A DNA stretch of 64,000 bases from assembly GCA_024663395.1 (NCBI GenBank), contig JANFAH010000009.1, positions 186,001 to 250,000 on the forward strand, given 5' to 3'. The DNA is from Pisolithus tinctorius. Taxonomy: Eukaryota; Basidiomycota; Agaricomycetes; Boletales; Pisolithaceae. The notes beneath the pieces are model-generated. The model had not been told where the DNA came from. It was given only the letters and a program-made list of their open reading frames with translations, and did no database searches. Below, piece by piece: positions 9,241 through 20,781 of the stretch (positions are counted from its first letter, which is position 1; each line of letters opens with the position of its first letter). The position numbers and the translations under genes are program-made.

Positions 9241-9705
9241 GTCTTCGACTCTGTATCTACAGCATTAATGAATGGGAAGTATGAGGGTAGGAAGGGTATC
9301 ATTGGCAAACACTGGGCCATGTATAGAATTAGTGGGGATGAAGTCTTCGACTCTGTATCTACAGTGTTAATGAATGGGAAGTATGAGGGTAGGAAGGGTA
9401 TCATTGGCGAATGTTGGGCCATGTATAGAGTCAGTGGGGATGAAGTCTTCGACTCTGTATCTACAGTGTTAATGAATGGAAAGTACAAGGGTAGGAAGGG
9501 TATCATTGGCCAGCAACTGGGTCATGCATAGAATCAGTGGGGATGAGATGGTAATCGAAATGCATATGACATACCTCCGCAGCAACGGCCATGTGGGGTG
9601 GTGCTTGCTGAAAGGTAAGGATCGGTGTCCATAGTACTAATGAATGGGGAGGGGGGTATCATCAACGAGCACTGGGTTATGCATGTAATCAGTGAAGATG
9701 GGGGT
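9241..9705. repeat. 102-bp tandem repeat, three good units plus a decayed one
   Basis: The unit starts GTCTTCGACTCTGTATCTAC at 9241, about 9342 and about 9444, continues through AATGAATGGGAAGTATGAGG and ends near AGTGGGGATGAA. A fourth, decayed unit (ACTAATGAATGGGGAGG with ATCATCAACGAGCACTGGG) covers about 9627-9705. Open frames on both strands across it are repeat artefacts. It lies just past the 3' end of cargo gene A. Confidence 0.85.
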
Positions 9706-11162
9706 ATGTAACATAGGTGTACATAACATACCTCAGTAGCAGATATAATGATTACAGGGGTAGCCATCTTCATCATCAGATGGATAGTGGTGTCTCTTGC
9801 ATGGGGGGCTCTGATAAACATACTCAACCACACTGCATTGGGTCAGTATAACGCATTCAGGTCAGACTAACAGCATACCTGTGGTGGGACCTTCCCTGTG
9901 ATGGGCCTGCGTCATTCTCGCTTCCATCTTCTGGATATTCTTGATGACGCTTCTGTGATCGGTGGCAGGGGTGGTGGTGGGAGTGCAGGGTTGGAGAGCA
10001 GCTGTGGGAGGCACCATGTTGTAGATGACATGCTACCAGAGCAGGATCATGTGTAGCTCGTGGAGGAGATGAGCAAGGTGAGTTGTCAGGCGGTGATGAG
10101 GGAGGAAGAGGTGAATACTCAGATGCTGGAGGGGGTCAATGAGCATTGCAGGTGTTTGGTGCTGCATGGCCTCGTGTGCATGGGTGGGGTTGTGCTTTGG
10201 CTGGGGGTGGGGGGAGACAAGGGGCTGCCTCCTGGTCAGGGCCCTTTCGGTGCATTGTTGGGGGGAGTGCTTTGACAAATGCTTGCGAGTCGGAAATGAG
10301 GCAAAGGGAGTGATGAAGTGTATTCACTACTAATGGAATGTCAAAGGCTTTCGGGTCAGCTTCGCGCAACAGCTGAAGCTGGTCTGAATAATTCACGTTA
10401 GTCAGGCCAGCATAATTGTGCAAGATCAGTTATACTCACCAGCTGTCCAATGCTTGAGATAAAATGATGAAGCAGGTACTGGCACAAAGTGGTCTTCTTC
10501 CTCCTCTGCTGGAGCCTCCAAATTGTAATCGTGTTCCATCTGCTCTTTCAAAAATGGAACAGTGAGAGCACGGAGCTCGTCGGCATTGAGGCGCTTCACA
10601 TTGAAATCAGGACCAACCACTGGAACTCCAGCTGGCCAATCAACAATGGTATGCTTGTGGATGAAGAGCAGGTCTAGCAGCACCTTCCATGGAACGTTCT
10701 TCTGCCCACACTTGATCTCAGCTTCATCTGTGGGGCTTCAGCTAGTAGATCAGATAGAGATAGTTGTAGTGACTTGTGGAACTTCTGCGAGATCATCAGG
10801 GGTAGGATACACCAATTTCAATTGCGTCTGACTTCCTGGGATTGTAATGCAAGAGCATGGTCATATGACTTTTGCGATAACAGGGCAAAGTTGGGTAGCG
10901 GGACAGAAGCAGCAGAGTCAAGGATCTTATATCTAGAGTAAATTGTCAGTGTAAACCTGACCTGCAATGATTGTACTCACTTGATAATCATAGAGAGAAA
11001 ATCTAATAATTTCGCAACATCTGTCTGCCTCTCGCTTGCAAGTTGCATGCAGAGCAAAGAGCCAGCAAAGACACCTTGAGCTTGGTGTGCAGCTTTGTCA
11101 TTTCCACTATAAATGACACATCCAAAAACATGGATGCCCTCCACATTACTCCATGTTTTTGC

Positions 11163-11512
11163 TGTAGGAAATGGGATTATAATGGGAGAGTGAGGGGAAG
11201 GGTAAAATCTGATGGGGAGTGAGTAGGCCAAAGGGGCTTCTATAGCCTAGGCAAGGATCCTGGTAGTCGTCTGAAGGCTTCTAAGGCTGTCTTGGTGCAG
11301 GGAACAACCTGCTCAAGTTTGTCTCTCGTCTGTGGTAACTGGTCTATTTTTTTAAAAAAAAAACTAACTACATCCAGTACTAGGTAGTGCTGACTAAGCA
11401 ACCAAAATGCGAAATTCTAAGTACCACTAGCAGACAAAACACCTAGAATCAAAACTAAATAAAATGAACAAAATAAAACAATTCCCCTAGTAGGGAAATT
11501 ACATTCCCTACA
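11163..11512 (-). repeat. 3' LTR of the gag-only element
   Basis: 350 bp. It is nearly identical to 14611-14962 from about 11228 on, but its first ~65 bp (the LTR's 3' end on the minus strand) differ clearly. It contains an A/T tract at 11348-11370. Confidence 0.8.
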
Positions 11513-11779
11513 TCCCAGGGGTACTTGAGATATTGACTGTCCCCAGTCAACTCGAAGGCGGCTCGACTCTACAAGAATCCAAAGCCACGAGGGAGGGGGG
11601 CAAGACAATGCCTCATCGACGAAAAACGGTTGCTTGAAATGGCATGAAACAAGACACGATGGTAGAAGGGAACGCGACGAGCACAGCGCAAAATGAACAG
11701 AGAGAATCCGCGCACCCAATCCTGAGATATCCACAAATCTGCCTAAAAGTACCCTCACCCACCAAAAGCTGAATGTAGC

Positions 11780-12650
11780 CACGAGTTCTGCAGCGACGAC
11801 GACGGAAAAGGCACCATTCTGAAGCTGTTGAACAGTAGCATCAGGATCCCGAAAAGCGAGAGATCTGGTGGAGAAACGGGCGAGATACTCAAAGAGTCAT
11901 CTGAAAGTATCTCTAACCACAAAAATGGGCATATCTCGACAACAGCTGCGTGGAATTTGACAGAAGAGGTGTCCCCAGAAAGGGATACACAAGGGGAATG
12001 GACTGCCGGGAAAACGAGAGGAGCAGCGCTCAGATGCGCGAGATACGACAGAGGACCTCAAGGGCAGGGAGAAGGGGTCAACTCGCACAACAACGGCTGG
12101 GATGATCAGCACGAAGTTCTGGGAGGCAGTAGGGGGCCTCAGGACGAACAGGGAGAACAAGGAAACACGCCGATTGGACCAGCCGATCCCGAGCTATACG
12201 CGAAACTGGCTCGAAGCCCTCTGGATACAAAAATGCCGATATCTCGACAACGGTTGTGCGGAATTTTACAAAGCAGGTGTCCCCAGGAAGGGCTCAGCGA
12301 GAGGGATGAACGACCCGAAAAGCGAAAGGAGCGACGCAGAACTGCGCGAGCGACTATGGCATGACCTCGAGCATGGGCCTTCGCACAAAAATGCAAATAT
12401 CTCCGGAGCTACTGGACCTATCAGAACAATCCTGACACCAACATGGAGCACTCGTCGTGGACTACAATCCTCCCAAAAAGCGAGAGGCGCGACGCAGAAA
12501 CGAGCGAGATACGACCACAGGACCCTGAGAATGGACCTATCCACAAAAACGCGAATATCTCCTGAACGGCTGAGCGCATGCAAGCGAGCTTGGTACCAAT
12601 AGACAGCTGACGTCAAGTAGTACAATCCTTCCAAAAAGCGAGAGGCACGG
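11780..12650. repeat. ~155-bp tandem repeat in the gag-only element
   Basis: The recurring core CACAAAAATG..GATATCTCGACAACGG, the phrase GGTGTCCCCAG.AAGGG and the phrase AAAAGCGAGAG.....GACGCAGA return at spacings near 155 or 305 bp (about 11925, 12230, 12390, 12545). Apparent ORFs here (11828-12364, 12102-12602, 12266-12745) have no counterpart between units in a constant frame, and I do not call them. Confidence 0.65.
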
Positions 12651-13183
12651 CGCGATAACGAGCGAGATATGGGCTCAGTACGAGGGTGGTAGCACTTGTC
12701 TTGACGAGCGACGAGCGGTGTCAACAGTGATTTCGTCGACGGCATGCCTTGTTAGGACTGTATCTGCGGATGGGAGGCATCGTGTAGAGCGCGGGAAGGT
12801 GCTAGGCACGATGCTACTCGGTGTTCTGCGGGGAACTCGAGCCTGGGGGGTAAAAGATGAAGGGCAAAACAAGAAAATTCAAACATATCTAATGTACCAA
12901 AAATTCCGCATTACGATGTAGGTAGATCCATACTAGATACTGTAAGATCCATAAGCAAAAGAAGTATAAAAAAAACAACATAACGGAATTTGTGCAACAC
13001 GCAGCGTTAACGCGCTCTTCGAGAGCGCCGGGGCGTGCGACCGCGGCTGCGCGACCGCTTCGGCTTGGAATGGATGTACGAATGCACCTTCCTCGAGTGT
13101 GAGCGAGAGCGAGAGCACGAGTGCGAGGACGAGGACGAGGAAGAAGGGAGTGAGCTACTGGTCAAACATGAATACGAGCGCCT

Positions 13184-14383
13184 TCAAGTGTAATGCTGCT
13201 TCAAGCTGCGGGCATACGACTGGACCGGTATGAATTCATCTTTCGAATGTATGTATGAACCCTTTCGAGTCTGCGAGCATGAACGTGAATGATGACGCGA
13301 GGGCGATTCGCCCTGGGTATGTGGCCACCTCGACTGTGGCTGCACGCGTGGTGAGCTACGAGAGTGCTCAGCTGACGAGTGACGAGACTGAATGGCTGGT
13401 GGGTTAGGTGCTACTGGCTCGAGCTGGATAGTAGGTAGGGACTGAGGATACATGATGCTCGTTCGAGCGGGTACGCGCGATGGTGTGTCAAACACACTTC
13501 GAGAGGGTGTGGCTGTGGGTGAAAGCGAGCGAGCGAGCGACGAGCCCCTACGAGTCTCGAACTGGCTTGCCAACGAAGACCAGTTGTCGAGACGGTCTCG
13601 TAGAGTCCTTCCGGCAACTTCGCACGGGATTTCCTGACCTGTAGGTAGAACAACGCGGCCATTTACGAGTAGACACTTTCCCGAAGCTAAATATGACTTG
13701 TATGAATGGCAACCTGCCTGAATATGGCCCGAAAGTCCACAGAAGAAGCAGAACGAACATGAACGACGGGGGGAGTGACTGTCTGAGGCACATGATGGCT
13801 GCGCGCGTGAACTGTCGACCTTGCGGCTCTTCCAGAGGCCGCCACTCAGTGCGAGAATCCGTTTAGCTGCAATCATAAGACTAGACACAGTAAGCTCTTG
13901 ATCTGGCGAGTCAAGAAACTCGAGCAGCTCGCATCTGAATTTGGGCGGGAATCCATAAAAAAACACAACAGGTAGATGAGATGTCGACTCTTTCTGCTTT
14001 TCGAGAGACAGCGAAAAATGACAAAAGCTGCGGAAATACTCGCCCAGGGAAGATACCGAGATGGCGTCCGAGCTTGCGAGTGCACTTTTCAGTCTAAAAA
14101 ATTGGTTCCTGCAGGACTCCTCCAGCTCTGGGTACAGCCGGACCACTTCTGAGGTAAAATAACTCCAATCTCCATTGCTACTCTCCGCGAGGTGGGACCA
14201 GAGGTCCGCTGACTCGAATGGCGTGTATTTGAGTGTGAATTTGATGCGCGCGAGCCCGTCTGAGAGGCCAAATCCATCACAGAAATCGATTATGTCATCA
14301 AAGTAACTTTGAAGGTCCTCGGGGCGCCCAGAGAAGCTCGGAGCTTCGGGAGAGCCTCGACACGGAATTTTAAGGCTGAACAT
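13184..14383 (-). CDS. Gag-like protein with zinc knuckle
   Basis: The ORF encodes 399 residues. Its N-terminal half resembles the retrotransposon gag capsid fold (PSFSGRPEDLQSYFDDIIDF, then DLWSHLAESSNGDWSYFTSE and YGFPPKFRCELLEFL). At about residues 216-229 the motif CFFCGLSGHIQAGC is a CX2CX4HX4C zinc knuckle. The C-terminus is Ser/Arg/Pro-rich, probably disordered and RNA-binding. It is intact, CpG-containing and the only long ORF of the element. The start chosen is the first Met before the capsid-like region. It lies about 230 bp inside the 5' LTR. It would form particles, while RT and integrase must come from another element. Confidence 0.75.
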   Translation of the reverse strand: MFSLKIPCRGSPEAPSFSGRPEDLQSYFDDIIDFCDGFGLSDGLARIKFTLKYTPFESADLWSHLAESSNGDWSYFTSEVVRLYPELEESCRNQFFRLKSALASSDAISVSSLGEYFRSFCHFSLSLEKQKESTSHLPVVFFYGFPPKFRCELLEFLDSPDQELTVSSLMIAAKRILALSGGLWKSRKVDSSRAQPSCASDSHSPRRSCSFCFFCGLSGHIQAGCHSYKSYLASGKCLLVNGRVVLPTGQEIPCEVAGRTLRDRLDNWSSLASQFETRRGSSLARSLSPTATPSRSVFDTPSRVPARTSIMYPQSLPTIQLEPVAPNPPAIQSRHSSAEHSRSSPRVQPQSRWPHTQGESPSRHHSRSCSQTRKGSYIHSKDEFIPVQSYARSLKQHYT

Positions 14384-14590
14384 GACTTCGGGAGTTTATA
14401 CGAGTGTGAACAGTTGATATGCGAATGCGCGCGAGCGAGAAAATGCGAATATGCGACTAATGCGAGTGCGAAAGCGAGACTGCGAGGTGTGAAACTGCTA
14501 AACCGAGCCTGAAAAATGCGAAAACAAAGCCGGAAACTGTGAAAATGAATCTGAGAAGGTTGGGGAGGGGTGCCAGGCTAAGACAGAAGC

Positions 14591-14608
14591 CCCTCGCGGT
14601 GGGCTCCA
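14591..14608 (-). other. Primer binding site of the gag-only element
   Basis: TGGAGCCCACCGCGAGGG on the minus strand, two bases after the 5' LTR. TGG at its start fits pairing with the CCA end of a tRNA. The same 18 bases occur at 28179-28196 in gypsy-2. Confidence 0.7.
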
Positions 14609-14610
14609 GT

Positions 14611-14962
14611 TGTAGGAAAATGTAAGATTTTAGAGAGAGCAGTTTAGTAGGGATATCTGAGGGGAATGAGTAGGCCAAAAGGGGCTTCTATAGCCTAGGC
14701 AAGGATCCTGGTAGACGTCTGAAGGCTTCTATGGCTGTCTGGGTGCAGGGAAACGACCTGCTCAAACTCGTCTCTCGTCTGTGGTAACTTGTCTATTTTT
14801 TTTAAAAAAAAAACTAACTACATCCAGTACTAGGTAGTGCTGACTAAGCAACCAAAATGCGAAATTCTAAGTACCACTAGCAGACAAAACACCTAGAATC
14901 AAAACTAAATAAAATGAACAAAATAAAACAATTCCCCTAGTAGGGAAATTACATTCCCTACA
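14611..14962 (-). repeat. 5' LTR of the gag-only element
   Basis: 352 bp. On the minus strand it begins TGTAGGGAATGTAATTTCCC and ends TTTTCCTACA, a TG...CA structure. It is nearly identical to the other LTR except for the last ~65 bp. Confidence 0.8.
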
Positions 14963-16019
14963 GCGCCTGCACGAAGATATAATTATACCATGAATCAGAA
15001 AAAAAAAACAGGGGGGGGGAAAGGGGAACATCACGAACTGATTGTGTGAAGGAATCCCTGCACGTCATTACCTGGCCAACCATCGCCTTCGAACTCATGT
15101 CCTTGGTACCATTGATACTCTCATTCCAGAACTTCCGAATTTTTGCCCACAGCTCAGGATGTTCTCCATCATCTTTATGACTCTCATAATGTTTCATCTG
15201 GTGGCTGTAGTAATCATTCATGGATTCTATGACCAAGTCAGGATTGAGGAGGGAAATGAACACAAAGGTACTCACCGTCGGACAATTTAGGGTTGGTACT
15301 CGCATACCAAGCCTGATGTATGTTCCAAACTGATTCAGCCCAGGTAGCTTTAGTAGTGAGCCCAGCCGCAGCCATAATCGACACATGTGTTTTTCCATAT
15401 TCATTGGCAATGGCTTGGGCCTCTTGAGTGGTGCATGCACTGAGTGCCTGTGCCTTCTGTAAGGCATCGATGGGGAGCCTACTGCACCTTAAAGTCAGGG
15501 GCCCATTCTCTGCAGCAAGCCCATCCTCGTCGGATTCAGAGCGTCTACCGACCTTGGGCAGAATACGAGTAGATTTCCCTTTGCACTTTCTAAGTTCACC
15601 AGTATCTTCAGTGTCTGCAGTACCTTCAGTGTCCACAGTACCTTCAGTGTCCACAGTATCTTCAGAAGAAGGAAAGTCAAGAGGAGGGGTGGACAGATGA
15701 GTGTCAAGGTCATAATTCCCAGCTCAAATTTCTCTTGCCGTCTGCTGATGTTTAAGGTTGTACCTCACGGTGGTGGACCAGTCACTGTCACTATGTTTGT
15801 CGTCACTGTTGTCTGTTTGGAGTATAAGCACTATGTAAATAAAAGTAGTGCCATTAAATACAATACCTGAGGGTTGGTGGTCGACATTGCTTGCATGGTA
15901 AACTTCTCCGAAGTCAGCAGGGTCTTCACTATGCATAACAACTGCCACCACTTGCTCATCTTCTTCACTCTCTGTGGACTGGTCATTGTAGGAGACCTTC
16001 TGAGGGGTACAGGGCGGGT

Positions 16020-16440
16020 GACGAGCTGAAGGGGCATTTGGGGGGTCAGCCTTTAAGGGGAATATGACTTCATAGGATACAAACTTACATTGCTCACGAT
16101 CATCCTTGTCGCTGGACATGTTCTGAAGGGCATGGGACAAATGCGCATCTGAAGGGATATTAGGGGGGACAGCTGGTAGTGATGTTGAGAAGAGGTATGG
16201 TTGCATATAGATACAAACTTACATTGTTCATGATCATCCTCATTGTTGGACATGCTCTGGGGGCCACAGCGCAGATGTGCATCTGAAGTGGTACTGGGGG
16301 GGACAGCTAGTGGTGACATTGAGAGGGAATATGGTCACAAGAGAATATGAACTTACATTGTTTACAATGATCCTCATTGTCTGAAGGAGTATTGGAGGGG
16401 ACAGCTAGCAGCAACACTGAACGATCATCCTTGTTGACTA
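16020..16440 (-). repeat. Tandem exon duplications inside cargo gene A
   Basis: Three successive ~150-170-bp units each contain an acidic exon encoding a variant of NNEDDHEQCKFVS, a donor read as CAATGTAAGT on the minus strand, and a downstream LAVP..PSD exon start. The splice sites are kept in each unit, so the duplications add exon repeats rather than break the frame. Confidence 0.6.
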
Positions 16441-16905
16441 TATCCTGCATAGTGATCATGCCTCCATGGAGCTGCTCGAGGGCAGTACAGCGGTCCAATT
16501 TTGTACCATCTTTCAGTGGAACCATCATCGAGCGAAAGGAATTGAGATACTCTTCTTCATGCTCCTTTTCTGTTAAACCTTGCGAGGGACACCATGGACA
16601 TGGCTTGTGAGTTGGACATCGAGCTACGCTAGATCCAGCCTCCTGAAAATGAGGGTCAGCAAGCCAAAAAAAAAAGGGACCTAATGCAGCTCTAACCTCA
16701 GGACCAGTATTGTGGTTTCCGGTTGGTGCTGCTGGAAGGAGGTTGAGCACGAGCATGGAAGACAGGGTAAATTATGTGTATGTACTGGGTTTGATGGCGC
16801 AATGGTGCTTCTTTGCACCTTGCCCGGGTTGGATTTTACCGGGTGATGTTGCAGTACCCTTGATTCTTTTCGACCTGCGAACCCCAACGGGGGGGCCAAT
16901 CTTCA

Positions 16906-17640
16906 TAGAGGGATCAGAGGGCAACATTCATGGAGGCACAGCGAGAATCACACAGCAGACACACAGTCACACAGTGGGGGAGTTATCCGGAAACACATAG
17001 TCACCCGGTTCCTTGCTGATTTGAATTCAAGCAAGAGTATAAAATCAAATGAAGAGCAAAAAGGAATGGACACGGTCAGTGATTCAACGAATGACTGGGG
17101 GTAGAAAAAGAGATGAGGAGGAAAGCAAGTTGGTGCCTATTTATGTTTTCAGCCAAAAGGTGTATGCACCTCTTTTGAACTGGCACTGGCTTCTTCCTGG
17201 CTGACTCATAAAACCTTATGGCCATCAAGGGAAAATGTCAAATGACATGGGGTTGATGGAATGAACGAATGGCAATGACACAGGGTCGATGGAACGAAAT
17301 TTAATAACTGAAAAAAAACATATGAACAAGATTATGAGAAAAGAAAAACTGATGCACTTTGTTAGAAACTCCAGGCTGATAAGTTAGCTGGTAGAGTGCA
17401 TGTTTCAAGCCAGAGGGAAGTAATATATGTATATATATATAACAGTCACAGAGCATCCGCTGGCACCTTAACTTACCTGGATGTGGGTACTACCAGCACC
17501 ATGGCTACACAAGGGAATGATGACCAAATGATTACATGTTGATGCAAGCGAACAAACTAGTTCAGGGCATGGAAGCATGGAAGCATGGAAGCATATTTTT
17601 GACCCTCTGTTCAGTAAGCAACATCAGTAGACCCAATGAA
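16906..17640. other. Divergent intergenic region, gene A side
   Basis: Upstream of the probable start of cargo gene A. No ORF of interest. It contains a TATATGTATATATATAT tract at 17421-17440 and short repeats of GGAAGCAT at 17570-17590. It should hold the gene A promoter, but I see no specific element. Confidence 0.4.
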
Positions 17641-18600
17641 GACAGATCGTAAAACATATCTATGATAGGAAGGTATGCCAAAAAGAAATGATGCAGAGAC
17701 AGAGAGAAACATGTACCACAGATTGTGATGCGAGATGAAGTGTTGTTACCAGTGTAGTTCGAGGAACGGTCACATTGAAGGTTAGTTTTGGCCTCAGTGG
17801 TGAACAGCGTTGCACAGTAGTTCATAGGCCAGATCTGATGAACAAGGATAATGATATGATCTACTATATAAAATATGTAGGGGAGGTGCATCGGACAGGA
17901 CGAGCAAACACATACCACTCATTGTATTATGAGATGAAGTGGATAAGATGAGATAAATGTTAGCCAAACGGAAAATATCAGCACAATGTTCAGGAGAGTA
18001 GAAATGGTAAAAGGACTTACCTCTTCTGCATCAATGTAGGCACCACTCCACTTTAGGATGGCTCTCTCTCTTTGATATAGTGATACAATCTACTACATAC
18101 AGTATGTAGAGGAGGCGCGCAGGACAGGGACAACTCGCTCTTTTTGATAATAGTGATACGATCTACTATATAAAGTATGTAGAGGAGGCACATCGGACAG
18201 GATGAGTAAACACACACCACTCATTGTAATATGAGATGAAGCGGATAAGATGAGATAAAAGCTAGTCAAACGGAAAATATCAGCATGATGTTCAGGAAAA
18301 TAGTAAAAGGACTTATCTCTTCGGCATCAATGTAGGCACCACTCCGCTTTAGGACGGCTCTTTCTCATTGTTATAGTGATACAATCTACTATATAATGTA
18401 TGTAGAGGAGGCACATCGGACAGGACAAGTAAACACATACCACTCATTGTAATATGAGATGATGTGGATAAGATGAGAAAAATGCTAGCCAACCAGAAAA
18501 TATCAGCGAGATGTTCAGGAGAGTAGAAATGGTAAAAGGACTTATCTCTTCTGCATCAATGTAGACATCACTCTGCTTTAGGACAGTTCTCCCTCTTTGA
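17641..18600. repeat. ~230-bp tandem repeat between the two cargo genes
   Basis: About three and a half units share GATAC.ATCTACTATATAA.GTATGTAGAGGAGG (starting near 17854, 18083, 18157 and 18387), CCACTCATTGTAATATGAGATGAAG, CGGAAAATATCAGC, and GTAAAAGGACTTA.CTCTTC.GCATCAATGTAGGCACCACTC. One unit is short. No conserved frame is present. Confidence 0.75.
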
Positions 18601-19404
18601 TAAGATCATGCACACCTCAGGAATATCAGTGAAATTCACAAGAACAGAAAAAGACATGAATACGTGGCGACCTCAGTGACACGAAGTCAACTGAATCTGA
18701 TCAGAAGCGACACAAAGTCAACTTCAAGATGTTTGAGCAGCACGAAGCCAGCTCAGTGGGTAGACCTACAGGGTTTCATAACAAAATCGATGGATGGTGG
18801 AAGGCAGTAGAGGGAACAGTGGAAGGGCCTTGGAGGTCGACAGAGACAAAAGACGATGCTGAAAAGTGGTGAGAACAGCAATGAGGCGGAGAACAGTGCC
18901 ATGGACAGCATGGACAGCATCCTGTGACTTAGGTTATTTTCCCTTGGGAATTCTCCATCCATGTGGCAATGACTTTCCCAATGGTGACCATGCACACAAC
19001 AACGACAAACAATTGAGTTCTTCCTTTGTTGTCCTTGCCACCGTTGCCACCACTCCTCAACATTCATTCAACGGTGTTTCAGGTGTTGTTTATTTGTTAT
19101 TACTTGAACTTCACTTTGACAATTATGTTTTTTAGGTCCTATTTCCGCACTACTGCTCCGATTTCCCTCTGAGTTGGCTTCATGCCACTTGCTATACTGA
19201 AGCTAACTTTGTGTTGCTTCAATCTGCACTCCGTTGACTTTGTGTCACTGAGGTTGCAGATTCCCGATTGTTAGTGCGGTTCAACACCTCAAGGACCTGT
19301 TTCATACTCGCATTGGTGCGTGCTTTTGTGGTTATATTTCATTTCTTGACTGTTTCTCCTCGCTGGCTCTACTTCAACCTTGAAGATTCCCTCAAGCGTC
19401 CTCT
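18601..19404. other. Region upstream of cargo gene B
   Basis: It contains several short near-repeats of GACACGAAGTCAACT and, inverted, of TGACTTTGTGTCACTG (18680-18740 and 19200-19260). No clear upstream exon. The frame at 18866-19135 is not supported by splice sites or recognisable sequence. Confidence 0.4.
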
Positions 19405-20118
19405 ATGGCATCTGGCCCAGTCTCTTTCAAACCATACCTTCGGCCCCAGGATGGTATGTGCTACTTTTTTTTTTTTCTGGGCTAACTTACATCTGCAGCT
19501 ACAATTACTTCACTCGATGTGCGAGCAGTTGCATGCAAGGAGAACTGGGTGATCATGTCACCTAACATGGATTTTGTTGAAGAACCATATATTTTTGAGG
19601 AGGAAGAACTTTGTTGCCATGCTGACAGTCATCTCAGGGTAGTTGACTGCTTTCAATGGCCACAGACACATGAGAAACAATACGAGTATTCAATCTGCAT
19701 CCCTCGAAAGCACTCCATCCCCACTCTCCAGATTGTGTGGTACGATCCAACTCCCAGTGACTTTGTTGTTCCAACCGGCTCCTGGTTCGCAGTGGGCACA
19801 CTTCAGAGCGTGAAAGTCACGGCATTCGAAGAGGCACTTCAAAGTTTGTGCAGCTGCCACCACACCCTTTGAGATCGACCCGTTGGTCAAGATGCTCTGC
19901 GCACTCTGATGCATTTGGCTCAACATGAGGTCATGCATCTTCGACAACATCCCTTACTTTTCCGAGACCTCGTCGTGTTCATTGCACAGCTTCAGCATAA
20001 AATACTTGACATCTATGCATTACTTGAGTATATTGAATATGTCTACCCGCTTCTCCTAAACCCTCCATCATGCCCTCCACAAGCCAACTCCACATGGATG
20101 GGTTGCTTTGTTAGGGCC

Positions 20119-20644
20119 TGTTAAGTACGGGTTGTCCGGGTTGAGTCCGAACCGGAGACCGAAGCGGGCGCGAGGCCGAGGGGTCGGAGTCAGGGATAAA
20201 GACGAAGGTACAGAAGGGTGGACTGCTTGGACTTAGCGACTGAGGGTTCAGCGCTATTCCCTTGCGTGGATCTCAGTCCGAGTCCGAGGCCGAGACGGGG
20301 TTATCAGGAGTTACTTAGTTGATTTCAGACTGAGGTCTACAGGCCGAGTATCTACGAGTTTATATACTAGAAGTAACTATAGTACGGAGACCGGTAATGC
20401 CGGTCTCGCAAGGATTGCTAAGAGGATTGGTAAGGCAGATATTAGTAACGTATGACTAAGGTAACGGAGACCGGGACAGAGTGGACCGGGGACAAGACCG
20501 GGCGAGGACTTAACCGAAATGACAGACACTGCAAAGCAGTGTCTACCGCGCTAGACCAACTGGAGACACGGGACAAGCGAGGCCGAGGCCGGACCGAGTG
20601 AGTGCGAGGCCGAGTCCGGCCGGAGTCGAGGCACGACTATGACA
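20119..20644 (-). repeat. 3' LTR of gypsy-1
   Basis: 526 bp, apparently identical to 27196-27721. On the coding strand a purine-rich tract (CGACCCCTAAGAGGGGGATAC, complement of about 20645-20665) lies directly before it, as expected for a polypurine tract. Confidence 0.9.
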
Positions 20645-20781
20645 GTATCCCCCTCTTAGGGGTCGAACCCATGAGACCCCTGCGAGAGTGGTAGGCTGAG
20701 TCCGAAAATCGGCTGAGTTTGAAAAAATGATACTTGTGGCCCGCTAAGCCCTTTGCGTCTTTCTTTCTCATCCTAACCATC

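Larger units (their letters stand above)
11163..14962 (-). mobile_element. Gag-only LTR retrotransposon (non-autonomous)
   Basis: Two LTRs (11163-11512 and 14611-14962) bound 3.1 kb holding one gag-like ORF and no protease, RT or integrase. Read on the minus strand, the LTR is TGTAGGGAATG...TTTTCCTACA, and two bases inside the 5' LTR is an 18-nt primer site. It interrupts cargo gene A at an exon start. I could not find a clean 4-6-bp target duplication (the flanks share only GC), so one end may have been altered. Its LTR end and primer site match those of gypsy-2, which suggests mobilisation by that family. Confidence 0.8.
9733..16905 (-). pseudogene. Cargo gene A: mushroom-specific protein, split by an LTR element
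   Basis: This multi-exon minus-strand gene has no function I recognise. The likely start at 16905 begins MKIGPPVGVRRSKRIKG. A CPTHKPCPWCP cysteine motif lies near 16615-16580. Acidic, tandemly duplicated exons follow (16440-15900), then a DTEGTVDTEGT repeat (15654-15600) and the conserved blocks YGKTHVSIMAAAGLTTKAT, SINGTKDMSSKAMVGQV, FGCVIYSGNDKAAHQAQGVF, VDWPAGVPVVGPDFNVK and ELRALTVPFLKEQM (15400-10500). The tail contains YVYQSPPCKRHH and stops at about 9733. Donors such as GTAAGT and acceptors such as TGCAG are visible. A second copy at 58933-61174 keeps the same blocks, which confirms the gene model. The gag-only LTR element at 11163-14962 sits a few bases into an exon, so the gene is interrupted. 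Exact exon borders are not all resolved. Confidence 0.7.

Noticed and set aside
11828..12745. ORFs of 178, 166 and 159 codons
   Set aside because: They fall in a 155-bp tandem repeat, and successive units are in different frames.
17360..17415. tRNA-like text (GTTAGCTGGTAGAGTGCATG, then TTTCAAGCCAGAGGG)
   Set aside because: The acceptor and T arms do not pair, and there is no 3' half of a cloverleaf.
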